Shown in pieces: positions 36,101-44,532 of a stretch of DNA of 64,000 nt. Every line of letters begins with the position of its first letter. Within the stretch, counting starts at the first letter, position 1. Below the pieces are notes generated by a model. It worked only from the letters and a program-made list of their open reading frames with translations. It did no database searches and was not told the origin of the DNA. The position numbers and the translations under genes are program-made. This DNA comes from Hippopus hippopus (Eukaryota; Mollusca; Bivalvia; Cardiida; Cardiidae), in assembly GCA_946811185.2 (NCBI GenBank), contig OX328109.1, positions 18,946,255 to 19,010,254 on the forward strand, read 5' to 3'.

Positions 36101-36866
36101 GTCAAAGTGAAGTTTTGTATAGTAGGTGCTTCTTAACCCTTTACCATACAATGCCGACTTTTAACGACCCTGAGAAGGAGGGCTTTTGAAAACATTGTGG
36201 GAAAAGGAGAAAATGCTGGTAACCAGCATTTTTTCTCCTTTTCCCACAATCTTTTCTATCCTATCAAAGACAAATTCCATTATTTAGGCCACATTTATAT
36301 TGTCATGGGCAAATGCTTTCAAGTTAGACGAGCCGAAATTTTTCTCATGTGGTTAAGAGTTAAATTAAGTAGTTCATATGGAAATAGCTGTAATATTTAC
36401 AAACAAATACGATCTTTTGAACTTATAGTACTAACGTTATGGCTTTGACATCAGTGTTGTAAAAGGAGAAATTATTGCATGAAAAGTTTGGTAACATAAT
36501 GGAAAAGGAGCAATTGACTGTAACAAGCCATTGCTTCTGATCCGGCAAGGTTTCCAATACCACAACTGAGCCGTGTTTCCTTTTCTTAGACTTTTTTTTT
36601 ATCATTTACTTCTGCCTGTCAAATTTTACAATTTAGTGGCACAGAAAGTTATAAAAAAAATATCGCTTACACAATACAGAAATGGGCGATAACCTGGGTG
36701 TATCTCTGTATTTCAACAGACTTTGCGGGACAGGCTTGAAGAACGAGGGCACAAGTTTACAGTTTTAAGTCCCGGGTCAGCTGTTCAAGCCATTCTTCAG
36801 AGGAAACAGGGACAAATATTTGCTAACTGTGACCCTAGTAAATATGGGGTTCCGGATGGTGTGTGA
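24145..36866 (+). CDS. Gamma-glutamyltransferase (glutathione hydrolase), copy B, complete 12-exon gene
   Basis: Exons: 24145-24152, 24452-24724, 26272-26397, 27266-27363, 28399-28591, 29204-29364, 30853-31002, 31597-31751, 32880-33067, 34269-34512, 35816-35929, 36720-36866. They sum to 1857 nt, giving 618 residues plus stop; human GGT1 has 569. The protein should be a type II membrane ectoenzyme that cleaves itself and then hydrolyses or transfers gamma-glutamyl groups. Seen: membrane segment at about residues 10-30; R147 in MAREMAP (substrate-carboxylate Arg); catalytic Thr429 in DAGTTHLSV; D470-D471; S499-S500; and Gly522-Gly523 of the oxyanion hole. All match GGT1 positions with a constant offset of 48-49. 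The N-terminus is uncertain: an unspliced ATG at 24438 would give MVFFSISKSRAW instead. It is a tandem copy of the broken gene at 201-8803. Which GGT paralogue it is in molluscs is not determined. Confidence 0.92.
24158..24195. repeat. (CAT)n microsatellite
   Basis: Imperfect catcatcat repeats immediately after the first splice donor of GGT copy B. Confidence 0.9.
24452..24724 (+). CDS. GGT copy B exon 2, signal-anchor and stem
   Basis: The acceptor is tttttcag and the donor gtaagt. The residues include a hydrophobic stretch TIATILVVACLVAIGLGLGL flanked by basic residues, then a Lys/Asp/Gln linker and a Pro/Ser-rich stem. It ends DSPPCSAIGT, where human GGT1 has KQCSKIGRD. The stem is about 45 residues longer than in human GGT1. 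Confidence 0.85.
24725..26271. other. GGT copy B intron 2
   Basis: It holds a G run (24993-25006), a short inverted repeat around 25077-25130 (ttcaatcagggatcgtatat and a partial complement) and an R3 hairpin fragment at about 26065-26125. No exon is recognised in the 85-codon frame at 25597. Confidence 0.5.
26272..26397 (+). CDS. GGT copy B exon 3
   Basis: It encodes TEIMIRHGGSAIDAAIAALV and then CGIGGGFMMTYYN, the N-terminal GGT signature (human GSAVDAAIAALLC and MGIGGGLFLTIYN). The donor is gtaagt. Confidence 0.92.
26963..27232. repeat. MITE R1
   Basis: It runs from tgagccataccctgtgcaaa through a mutated core (cagcctgtgcagtccacgga) to ggacccc-ttttgccag. Its right end is only about 34 nt before the exon 4 acceptor. 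Confidence 0.75.
27266..27363 (+). CDS. GGT copy B exon 4, substrate-binding arginine
   Basis: The acceptor is cttgtttcaag and the donor gtaggt. It encodes RGTMSNHVIMAREMAPIAST onward. The Arg of MARE (R147) corresponds to human R107, which binds the gamma-glutamyl carboxylate. It ends with WSSLEG, joined to the next exon as G-A-R-A-V. Confidence 0.9.
28130..28338. repeat. MITE R1, reverse orientation
   Basis: It contains aagtttcgacgcaggtcagc, the ctgcgcggactgtgcaggct core, and cttcttttcaaagagcatgg at the right end. It lies 60 nt upstream of GGT copy B exon 5. An R3 fragment (27925-28010) precedes it. Confidence 0.75.
28399..28591 (+). CDS. GGT copy B exon 5
   Basis: The acceptor gtctgcag is shared with copy A. 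It encodes GARAVAVPGEVKGLYEAWKL, then LPWKDLFQPSIKMCMDGFTV. The donor is gtacgt where copy A has gtaagt, because a MITE follows almost at once. Confidence 0.92.
28597..28786. repeat. MITE R7 abutting a splice donor
   Basis: The termini are gtattcaccaaccattc and gaatggttggtgaatac. The centre contains ttctgattggctaaactatt and a tttagccagcca partner. Related copies are at 29393-29570, 33205-33397 and 60600-60790. This one starts about 6 nt after the exon boundary at 28591. Confidence 0.75.
29204..29364 (+). CDS. GGT copy B exon 6
   Basis: The acceptor is gctttcctag and the donor gtaact. It encodes LLVTNPATDELYKRGDHIKL, then SFYNGSLAEDIVNDLND. Confidence 0.92.
29393..29570. repeat. MITE R7
   Basis: It has a gggtccctaatcacc start, cattcttaagaacattctta, the gctaaaccatttggtttagc centre, and atggtgggttaatacaga at the right. 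It begins 29 nt after the donor of GGT copy B exon 6. Confidence 0.7.
29690..30215. repeat. R2 copy interrupted by an R4 element
   Basis: R2 landmarks (caaagcatttgcagacgaca at left; gagaaaatgttgtttatcag and ggtctttaaacg at right) flank the R4 element at 29772-30032. R2 is reversed here. Confidence 0.6.
29772..30032. repeat. MITE R4, second copy, inverted
   Basis: The ends are tgtgacccttcacgcaaaaa and cgcgtgacgggtcaca. The core hairpin gaccctggtcagcctgtgcg is near the left end, the mirror image of the copy at 10091-10351. Confidence 0.8.
30540..30790 (-). pseudogene. Tc1/mariner-type transposase remnant, C-terminal part
   Basis: On the minus strand 30790 to about 30560 reads WPVKSPDLNIIEHLWDHLGQ, then VQTRYPSNQNL, a stop, and ELVHDELQRIS with SSMRRKVVAVIYAREG. 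This is the conserved C-terminal block of Tc1-like DDE transposases, including the catalytic Glu of the PDLN-IEHLWD motif. The rest of the transposase and the inverted repeats are not recognised. It lies in intron 6 of GGT copy B. Confidence 0.7.
30853..31002 (+). CDS. GGT copy B exon 7
   Basis: The acceptor is atttcag and the donor gtaagt. It encodes GGIITFEDLEMYQAVVKDAL, then SAPPPSSGGIVLLILNILDG. Confidence 0.92.
31100..31368. repeat. MITE R1
   Basis: It runs from ctctgtgaaaaggcgcctta through cctgcgcagtccacagaagc to ttacccagagtatggctca. Half of the core is lost, and there is a C run at 31324-31336. Confidence 0.7.
31597..31751 (+). CDS. GGT copy B exon 8
   Basis: The acceptor is tattccag and the donor gtaagg. 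It encodes GYNFNEGSISSVSKTVETYH, then FGDPDVESGEFRNSLDE. Confidence 0.92.
32449..32713. repeat. MITE R1, reverse orientation, well preserved
   Basis: It is bounded by tatgagccgtgctc and gagcacggctcata. The core cagcctgcgcggactgcgca with its complement is perfect over about 40 nt (gcccaggt...acctgggt). It is the best template for the family. Confidence 0.85.
32880..33067 (+). CDS. GGT copy B exon 9, catalytic threonine
   Basis: The acceptor is ctatttcag and the donor gtagaa. Thr429 in GADAGTTHLSV is the autoprocessing and catalytic residue, and SVTSTINIW follows. An identical 188-nt exon length is found in copy A. Confidence 0.94.
33205..33397. repeat. MITE R7
   Basis: It is bounded by aggtccgtatacaccaaccg and tgcatacggacccag. 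The centre is ttctgattggctaaact and agccaatcaggag, which pair. Confidence 0.75.
33849..34116. repeat. MITE R1, reverse orientation
   Basis: It is bounded by tatgagccacgctctgg and cagagcatggctcatata, with the core cagcctgcgcggactgcgca. The outer AT dinucleotides (tatata) continue on both sides, so insertion into a TA-rich site is likely. Confidence 0.8.
34269..34512 (+). CDS. GGT copy B exon 10, active-site residues
   Basis: The acceptor is ttccccag and the donor gtaagt. It encodes FGSKIVGNRTGIVFNDEMDD, RPLSSMSPT (S499-S500) and VVGASGGSRI (G522-G523), all intact, in contrast to copy A. Confidence 0.94.
34640..34915 (+). repeat. SINE body fragments in tandem
   Basis: Two partial copies share the SINE body, one at about 34640-34735 (gaatttctgggaaaggatgg, taggtgcact) and one at 34795-34915 (aaagtagccagtggcttgg, agagcatgggtag). 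Confidence 0.5.
35270..35528. repeat. MITE R1
   Basis: It runs from gctctgtaaaaagggggttt through the cagcctgcgcagtccgcgct core to cccccttttgccagagtgtg, in intron 10 of GGT copy B. Confidence 0.8.
35640..35808 (+). repeat. SINE 3' half with (CAAT)n tail
   Basis: Body: ttatgtgggaaagcagccag, gcggagtactggtaaaagaa, tggccgccgcgatataactg, aataatgttgaaaacagcg, then caatcaatcaatcaat. The tail ends 8 nt before the acceptor of GGT exon 11 (35816), so this SINE now supplies the polypyrimidine and branch region. Confidence 0.75.
35816..35929 (+). CDS. GGT copy B exon 11
   Basis: The acceptor is ccttgttccag and the donor gtatct. It encodes ITLETLLLKLGVKEAIDFPR and IHHQLLPDEVRITDRFQQ, identical in protein to the copy A exon. 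Confidence 0.94.
35935..36356. repeat. Two R2 MITEs in series
   Basis: A degraded copy at about 35935-36130 and a well-preserved one at 36133-36356, bounded by TTAA (36133-36136 and 36353-36356), with the ccctttaccatacaatgccg start and a full gggaaaaggagaaaatgctg hairpin. Both are in the last intron of GGT copy B. Confidence 0.75.
36720..36866 (+). CDS. GGT copy B terminal exon
   Basis: The acceptor is tttcaacag. It encodes TLRDRLEERGHKFTVLSPGS and ends SKYGVPDGV, then TGA at 36864-36866. Confidence 0.93.
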   Translation, partial: TLRDRLEERGHKFTVLSPGSAVQAILQRKQGQIFANCDPSKYGVPDGV

Positions 36867-39800
36867 AAGAGATAGGCTTATAAACGATTTAGTTTATTGA
36901 AATAGTTTGTTTAAAATACTATAAGAATGGTAATTACATGTATGTGATAAATTCCATTTCATGAAGGACTAATGAGTTATTGAATAATAGTGTGTATAGG
37001 GATACATTATAACACATATAGCACATACTAATTAAGAGTAAATATACATACGCAATTTAAGTAAGTCATACTCTGTGAAAAGGGTGTTTAATGCATGTGC
37101 GAAAAGTATCTGCCATTGTCAGCCTGTGCAGTCATCGCAGGGTTACCTGGGTCCAAGCTTTTTTCAATTGGTGACCATGTTTTCTGCATGTCAAAGGATC
37201 ATTCTACCTAACGATCCAGTCTGTTTTTAGACAAAATGGATCCATATCATACGACGAATTCTTTTTTTAAATGTATTACGAAGATAAATTTGACCCATTT
37301 GGCCAAAATGCACGTCATGCCAGTGGAATCCACATAAGTATTTGTTATTGTAAATACCAGTTTGTTTTTGACTGCAGACTTACTAAGATAAGTAGTCTTC
37401 TCTCTTACCCCCACCCCCGAAAAAAAAGCAAACGTTCTAAGCCTTTGTAAATTCATTATGTTTGCCGTTTTGCAGGCTTCATTTCTGTACTTACTCATTT
37501 TAAGCCCTATTATTTGGAATTTATTTTTATTTTTCTCAGCGGACAACATTTTAGCAAGGTGCCTGTACGTTTGGCCGCATTATGTACTTGAATTAATGTT
37601 ATTGATAGATTACACATAATTAGTAGAGACACAACAACGTGTGTATATACTTGTAAGTAAATATACTTCTGGAGGACCTCCAGAGGTGGTGCAAATATAC
37701 TTTTAGTCCAGAGGTATGTGTACTTACATAAGTAAACAAGTTCGCAACACAACTGTATACTTACGTAAGTAAACAAGTTCACATGGCAGTGCTACAACTA
37801 CGAGCTAGAAGGAACCAACGGCTATTGAGACAAACCAGACAAATACGGCGAAGACGCAAAGCTTGGACGCTTTAAATAAAGGCCAAAATATCAAAGCAGG
37901 TGTTATAATACATTTAAATTTAAATTATACCACTTAAAAGTATGGAAAATATATAAATATAAATATATGTAGTAGGGCCATATGTCGCTGGTAGAAAGAA
38001 TTAAAAAATCAGGCAAAAAGTAAACAAAAGACACAGCTACCTGGCAGGTTTTAACCTAGTTTTGAAATTAATTTCTCTGTCAGCGACTAACACTTGGGCT
38101 GTCCGTACAATGACAGATTGTCTTCACAATAATTTGGTATGATATAAATCCAAATGCATTTAATATAAACATCGGCTTTGTTTACTTTTGGCCTTTATTG
38201 TTACTTTAATAAAAAAAAAAAAAAGATTGATGCATTCGAAATTTATAATAACTTACTTGATGTCGAGCTTATATATTCACAAACACATTCCGACATTTTG
38301 ACTAGCCTAGCTCATTTGCATTTATCAAAGGGATGTAATTATGTTACCTACAACAACATAATAAAGAAGTTAACGTACGCGAGTAAATTTTTCTTACGTA
38401 AGTCAATGTGATAGTGTAAAATGATTCAGGAGTGCGTTAATTATTTATGATCAACCCTCAAAATTTCCTCTTGTATCTCACAGTGGAACATTATTGTGTA
38501 AGTCAAGCACGATTCCCTAATTTAGGCCACACCTGACAGAGATAAGATGACCTCTTGTATAAAGGAGTTACTGAATTTCAAAATTTGTGGGCTTATACAA
38601 AACTCTCCGGTGATAAAAGAGGACGGACTGAATCTATAACTTACTGGAGTCCAAAGTGGATAGTCACCTGTCGCCCTGACTTTACTGAAATAATGTTTAC
38701 AAAATTACAAATTCAAAGCATTTGCAGACGACAAAATACATGCGACTAAAAAAATAAGATATGTAATTGAAGAGTTAGAAAAAAAAAATTAGGAAACAGG
38801 TAAAAACATCACGTCAAGAGTGTTACGGGAGACCACTCCTTTAGCATGGCTTCGTCCCGATTTACATACAATACCTAACAACTGCGTTGGGGAGATATCT
38901 CTTTAGCTCAGTGGTTATGGTATTGGTCTTCTGAACCTCGAATAAAACGAGGATCTTGTCCGCCGTGGGTTCGAATCCTGCCAGATGCAGTTTGTATTTC
39001 AGCTATGCATTTGTTCATTTGTTTCTTTGTTACGGACTTTGTTCGTAAGAAGAGTCGGATACGATGTAATTTGCACACCATTTCGTTCTTCTATGCTTTT
39101 AGTATCATTTTATCTTTGTTTAAACCTCATTACACACAAAGCAAAGGTCTAACATAATCACGCGATAGAATGCATAATTATCATGCAATATCCCGAGGGT
39201 ATTACGGACATGTACCGGGAATCTTCAATTTAAAACTGGAAACGATAACAGTGATTTCTTTGATGGTCTCCTGGAAATGAAACGTATTTTTATCGGTCGT
39301 AATATATGCAATCTTGCAGCCATCATGGGTAACATTTGGAATAAAGATACAAGAATGATTATAGTTTGATAAAACAAAGATGAAATGAGTGAAACTGACT
39401 GAAAACAACTATAGATATTCATTTAACTGAAATCTTAGGATCCTCTGATTTTTGAACGAGTCTTGACTTTATACTATATATTGAACAAAACTTCTAACCG
39501 AACACTTTTTGAACTAAGATATTACGCACAGAACAGATATATTTTTATCTTTTATTTTGCATGCCACAAGCATGTGGAGCGTCCCTATGCAGTGCACACA
39601 ATCTCCAGCATAATCCACAAGTCATCATTCATTCACGGGGTTGGAGGTTCAAATCAAAGATTTGCTTATGATTCAAGATGAAGAGTTACAATTGTAATGT
39701 TTTTTAGCATTTGCAGACAACAATTCAAATATGGCTCAAATGATGTAATTTTTCTTTGACAGGGTAGAAAATGTTATAGAAAATGGAGAATGTGCTGGTT

Positions 39801-40697
39801 ACCAGCATTTTCTCCTTTTCCCACATTGTTTTCAAAAGCCTTCTTCCCCAAGGTCGTTAAAATGCGAAAATTGTGTGTTTAAGGGTTAAAGCAATACTAT
39901 ACGACCAGATGTATTTTTTACGTCAACAACATTTGCTCCGTTTCCCATCTGTTTTTCTTGTCATTAAAAAAGGTCATCTACTGTGTGTAGAGTATGCCCC
40001 CTTTGTATCACTTATACTATTTGACTTGTTGATTCATTGATTGACTTTCGTTTATTTATCGTCGCCCCTTGTTGCCTATATGGGAGACGCCCACAGACGG
40101 CTGCTAGTTCTATTATGGTCGAATGCGCAAGGACGAAACCCATCCCAGGTTATGCCTGGTTCTTTAAAGTGCTCAGTGTGGGTATAGAACCGTCTCACTG
40201 GACTTCTGTTTTATGTCTCACCCGAAAGACTATTAGTAATTTTAGTCAGTCTTTAAGGGACGGTAGAATTTAATTCGTATCCAAATTAAAAGCATTTGCA
40301 GACGACAACCTAAATGCGGCTCAAATGATGGGATACATCTTTGACAGCGCAGAATAGTTTGAAAACATTGTGAGAAGAGGGGGGAAATGCTGGTTACCAG
40401 CATTTTCCCCTGTTCTCACAATGTTTTCAATTGCCTTTTGGTTTTGGTCTTTTAAATCGAAGGGTTGTTTGATAAAGGGTTAATAGTCCTTAGAAACCAA
40501 ATGTCTGTATAATGAATCATGAATTTATATTTTAGTAAAATCTTAACTTGCTAGAACCACAAACACCACATGTTCTTACTTCAGTTCTTAAACCTATGCT
40601 TTAAATAGTGTCAAATATTCTTATCGTCGACTTACCGATCAAACGCACAGTTTTACAGCAAAACGTGTGTACATTTAAATCTTCAATACAACCATAA
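36867..40697. other. Spacer between GGT copy B and the Kazal genes
   Basis: It holds a truncated R1 (about 37075-37255), repeated acttacgtaagtaaacaagt words (37720-37780), a tRNA-like sequence (38891-38985), and R2 copies at about 39690-39885 and 40262-40482, both reversed with intact hairpins. No gene is recognised; no clear poly(A) signal is seen close to the GGT stop. Confidence 0.55.
38891..38985 (+). other. tRNA-like sequence, class II shape
   Basis: It has an A-box-like tagctcagtggttatgg (38904-38920) and a B-box gggttcgaatcc (38967-38978). Between them cctcg-aataaaa-cgagg can form a long variable arm like that of tRNA-Ser or tRNA-Leu. The acceptor arms do not pair well, so this is a tRNA pseudogene or SINE head rather than a working tRNA. 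Confidence 0.55.
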
Positions 40698-40740
40698 ATG
40701 GATCGTTTACCAGCACTCCTAATTCTTGTCGTGCTTGCAG
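40698..40740 (+). CDS. Kazal gene 1 exon 1, signal peptide
   Basis: ATG at 40698 begins a hydrophobic peptide; the donor is gttagt at 40741, and the last codon is split in phase 1. Kazal gene 2 has the same layout. Confidence 0.75.
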
Positions 40741-43700
40741 GTTAGTTTTTGTTTTACCATTTCCTAGCTGAGCCTCAGTAGCATCTTTTCAATGTGCACC
40801 GTGCCTAATCTACAGGGTTCGAGTTCGAATATCATCCAAATCTCTTTCAAAGAATTGATGGATTTTTATATGTGTATGTGTCTGTGTGTTCGTGTTTTTC
40901 AGAAGGATTCATTTTCCTCAAATCGCGTGAATTCTCCTTTTGTTTACTTGAGAAAGTAAGCAGTGGTTTGGAATGAACATTGTGCATATAGTACTAGGAA
41001 AGAAACTTCAGGAATGCTTTGATAGTTGCACTTGCCGTCTTGATACCCCTGAAATACTGTTGAAAACAAGCACCGGCAAAAGATAAAACATTTACCATTT
41101 CAAAGAATATAGTAATAACAGTAAAATAGTCTATTATGGCATATGGTTTATACAGATCTTGATTCTTCGGTCACTCAGTAACTCGAATGTATCCTTTGAT
41201 TCGAGGTATCGGCTGCAACAAATGCGTATATCTGTCGAGGACAATGAAGCTGCAGCTCGGATCACTCGATTAATTAGAATCGCTGCTGCATCATGTTCTA
41301 AAGAGAGAGAGAGAAAAAAAGATAGGCCCATATATTGATTGTTATGACCATTGTCTATGACCGCAGCAAATTTCAGCACACTTCAAGGCATTCGATCTTT
41401 GCTGTCAACATCCCCATCCTCCCTCAACTCCCAAAAAATAAAGATTTTTTTTTTCAAGGTCAAAAAGTAGATTTCCAAGCATTTGCAGATGTATTTGGTT
41501 ACACTTGAGCTTCAGATAGCTAAGAGTCTGGACAAAAGATCAGTTCTGCACGTCCTGTGCAATCTCGTGTTGATTTACGCCATTCTATAAATCTAATGAT
41601 GTGGCCAGTTGCATTGAAAGAGCACACCCTATATAAGCAATCACTTAAGGATAGGGCACATTAATGGGATTCGTGTAACATCGCCGAGTCTTATCCGAAT
41701 CCGTACGATGAAAGGCAATGTTACACGAATCCCATTAGGATACCCTGTCCTCAAACTATTGGCCGAGGAATCTTTTCAGTTGGGATCGTTTACATATGAT
41801 AATCTACTTGTAATATGAATAAAAGGAGGTAACTCGTAGAAGTGTTGTAAAAAAAAGGACTTTATAATTGTGAGTAGTTATCCTTTAAACAGATTGTAAA
41901 AACTCATGGTAATTCCGCCGTAGTCCGGTAACTCTTTAAGTTCGTACTTATTTCTCAAATTCGAATAACTGTGATAATTCTACCTCTGTTAGGAGCAAAC
42001 GCCAGAGAGTTTTACAGCTGTTTATGGATCTTAGACCCTGCTGTAGATTGCACTCGATTTCGGGATTCTGAGAGCTGCGGAACAGACCGTACCACCTACA
42101 AGAATAAGTAAGCCATATTCGTAACAAATATGAGTTGTGAAAAGGGAGTTCACTGCATTTGCAAAAAGTATCGACCCATGTCAGCCTGCGCAGTCCGCGC
42201 AGGCTGACAAGGGTCTAAATCTTCTATGCATAACATAACCACTCTTCCTCACAATTCAGCCGGCTTAAGACGAAATGGATCCTTATCATACGACGACTTG
42301 TTCGACATAATACATTACGAAGATACATTAAACCACCTTTCCCCAGAGTGCCTTATATACGAGCCATGCTCTGGCAAAAGGGGGCTTAATGCATCTCCGT
42401 GATACATGATACTAGCCCAAGTCATCACATAATTATGGACCCATAAGAGCCACTTTTTTAAATAATCGGATTAATCATGAGGTAGACTGGTCCTTTGACA
42501 AGCTTAAAATTGACCAGTAGCGAAAAGTTTCGGCCCAGTTCAGCCTGCGCGGACTGCGCAGGCTGACCTGGGTCGATACTTTCCGCAGATGCATTAAGCC
42601 CCCTTTTCACCAAGCATGGCTCATATATTTTCGGTAAAAAAATATAGAAAGTGTATACTGTTTTAACAAAAATCCTAGGTAGTTCTTCGTATGACTAAGG
42701 TCGAACAACTGTGTGCCTGAAAAGTACAGGAAATACATGAATATTTGAGCTGTCGCCGTGATATGACTGAAATAATGTTGAAAGCGGCGTAAAACACCAT
42801 TTGATTAATCTAAAAATACATGGCTATTACCAAAATATTGCATTTCAGTATATGGCGCCGAAATAATAGTCGTACATGAAGCTTTATTACTTGAACCCTA
42901 TAATGCAGTGCAATTTTTCGATAATAGGTATGTACGTATACGGATGAATTCGCAACAATTTCTGGTTTCTCTTCTATGCGACTTATCGAGGTTTGAAAAA
43001 GATTACCAAATCAAAACTTTTCTACCAGATGAACTTTATATCCATTGACTGAGATACTTTGTGATATCTCGCAAAATCTCCTACAATTCGCCCTATGTCC
43101 CTCAGTGTGTGCTTCGTCCTTATGTATGCGCAATAATTTGGTAACTTAAGTGTTTCGACTGCTAAATATACAATCCATTACAATTCAGACAGATCTTTAT
43201 CTTACACACTTAAATAAACAAGTGGACAGTATAGATCCATGATCAGACCTCACTATTTGTGCAGTCTGATCATGATTTAGGCCATCCACAACAGCCCCTG
43301 TGTCTGCCTTTGGCGATGAAAGGGTTAAACAGCGTTTATTTCCGTTTTTCAGATGTTATTTCAGCCAAGCCCATTGCAATAACACCGACCTTCATTTGCT
43401 GCACCCAGGGGCGTGTAACTCCATCGATTTTCAAACCACACCGATACCGGCCCTTGGTGGTGAGATAGTTTTGGATTTCTTTTGTACCAGTCTAAGTCAC
43501 ACGTCGTGTGGTGTCAGCTTGAGCCCAGTTTGTGGTACAGACGGAAGAACGTATCAAAATTCGTAAGTACTTCTTACCATTCTATAATCATACACACACC
43601 CGATTTAGTATATGCAAATTAAAGTGAAGAAAAGTAGAATGAAAATAGACAGAAAGTGAAATGCACCAGTAAAATAAGATTCATGTAAGAAATCCTAAAG

Positions 43701-44532
43701 GGACTACCACAAACCTCGTCTAGAAATGCAGCTATACGAGAAAATACCGTGTTCTTGCATTTGCTTGCATGTCGCTCAACATATAGCACATGAGAGGTTT
43801 TACAACCCTCGCGAGGCATCAGGGGCGAGATTGTTTCCGTGTAATGTATCATTAAACTTTATTTAGGATAAAACCAAATGATCAAATTTGCAATGGTACT
43901 TTTCACAGTAAGTGTGCATGCGCCAAGTCATATTTGTAAATTCAAGTTTATTCAGCTCGTTCCGGGTGTGTAACTAGGGTTCATGTTGTTAATATGTTTT
44001 GCCTGTTATCTAACACTTTACCAAACAATCCCAAGTTTTAACGACCCTGACAGAGAATGCAACATTAAGGGGAAAGGAGGAAATGCTGGTAACCAATACA
44101 GTTTTTTTTTTATCTGTTTCGAATGTATCACCCTAGATTGATAATCGATCAAAATAGAAATAACATTAAATTGATTATCATAATCTTTATTGGCCCAGTA
44201 TTTCCTGAGACAGCTTACAACTGATAACTTTGAAAATACTTGCGTGAATTGATTTTGAAGACATGAATAGACGTGAAATCATTATGGCAAACAAAGTTTC
44301 TCCTTTCGTCATATTTTTTTAAGCAATGATTTTTTTACAAGACGCAAACAGTTGTGTGCTGCAAAAATGTGTTTAAAGGAATAATTATCCCGTTAAAAAC
44401 CTTCCATAAAAAAGACAGATAATGTTGTTTTTTTTTAATTTTTGATTCAACGATTACAGGTGTGAATACGAGAAAGCCAGATGTACACACAGAGATCTGC
44501 ATGTTGCTAGTTTTGGAAATTGTTCTTCCTAG
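40698..44532 (+). CDS. Secreted two-domain Kazal serine-protease inhibitor, gene 1
   Basis: Exons 40698-40740, 41993-42107, 43353-43562 and 44460-44532 sum to 441 nt, 146 residues plus stop. Residues 1 to about 15-18 (MDRLPALLILVVLAG) are a signal peptide. Kazal domain 1 has Cys at 24, 34, 43, 54, 61 and 74 with CGTDRTTYKN, and domain 2 has Cys at 97, 105, 113, 124, 131 and 144 with CGTDGRTYQN, both in standard Kazal spacing. Kazal domains block serine proteases by a substrate-like loop; the P1 residue, two after the second Cys, is Arg36 (trypsin-like target) and Val107 (elastase-like target), an inference only. It lies 1.4 kb upstream of a paralogue with identical phases and domain-1 numbering. 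A defence or gut role is common for such proteins in molluscs but is not shown here. Confidence 0.88.
41649..41750. repeat. Hairpin of about 37-bp arms in Kazal gene 1 intron 1
   Basis: The left arm contains aatgggattcgtgtaacat and the right arm atgttacacgaatcccatt, perfect over 19 nt, with matching outer parts (ggatagggcacat / taccctgtcc). The loop is about 28 nt. It is one copy, family unknown. Confidence 0.8.
41993..42107 (+). CDS. Kazal gene 1 exon 2
   Basis: The acceptor is cctctgttag and the donor gtaagc. It encodes residues 15-52, GANAREFYSCLWILDPAVDC then TRFRDSESCGTDRTTYKN, and ends inside the Lys codon before the fourth Cys. Confidence 0.88.
42124..42627. repeat. Two adjacent R1 MITEs, head to tail in opposite orientation
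   Basis: A shorter one at 42130-42353 (cagcctgcgcagtccgcgca core) and a well-preserved reversed one at 42361-42627, bounded by gagccatgctctggc and caagcatggctcatat. A SINE 3' fragment follows at about 42670-42815 (gagctgtcgccgtgatatga). Confidence 0.8.
43210..43330. repeat. R3-type hairpin fragment
   Basis: acagtatagatccatgatca and gcagtctgatcatgattt form an imperfect hairpin. It lies 20-140 nt before Kazal gene 1 exon 3. Confidence 0.55.
43353..43562 (+). CDS. Kazal gene 1 exon 3, end of domain 1, linker and start of domain 2
   Basis: The acceptor is tccgtttttcag and the donor gtaagt. It encodes KCYFSQAHCNNTDLHLLHPG-AC, the linker with IVLDFF, then CTSLSHTSCGVSLSPVCGTD. A second AG 12 nt downstream (43364) keeps the frame but would remove KCYF, including the fourth Cys, so the upstream one is chosen. 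Confidence 0.88.
44460..44532 (+). CDS. Kazal gene 1 terminal exon
   Basis: The acceptor is gattacag. It encodes SCEYEKARCTHRDLHVASFG, then NCSS and TAG (44530-44532). AATAAA at 44551-44556, 19 nt after the stop, is a good poly(A) signal candidate. Confidence 0.88.

Noticed and set aside
43353..43364. Alternative acceptor for Kazal gene 1 exon 3 at 43364/43365
   Set aside because: It keeps the frame but deletes four residues including the fourth Cys of domain 1, so the upstream AG is preferred.
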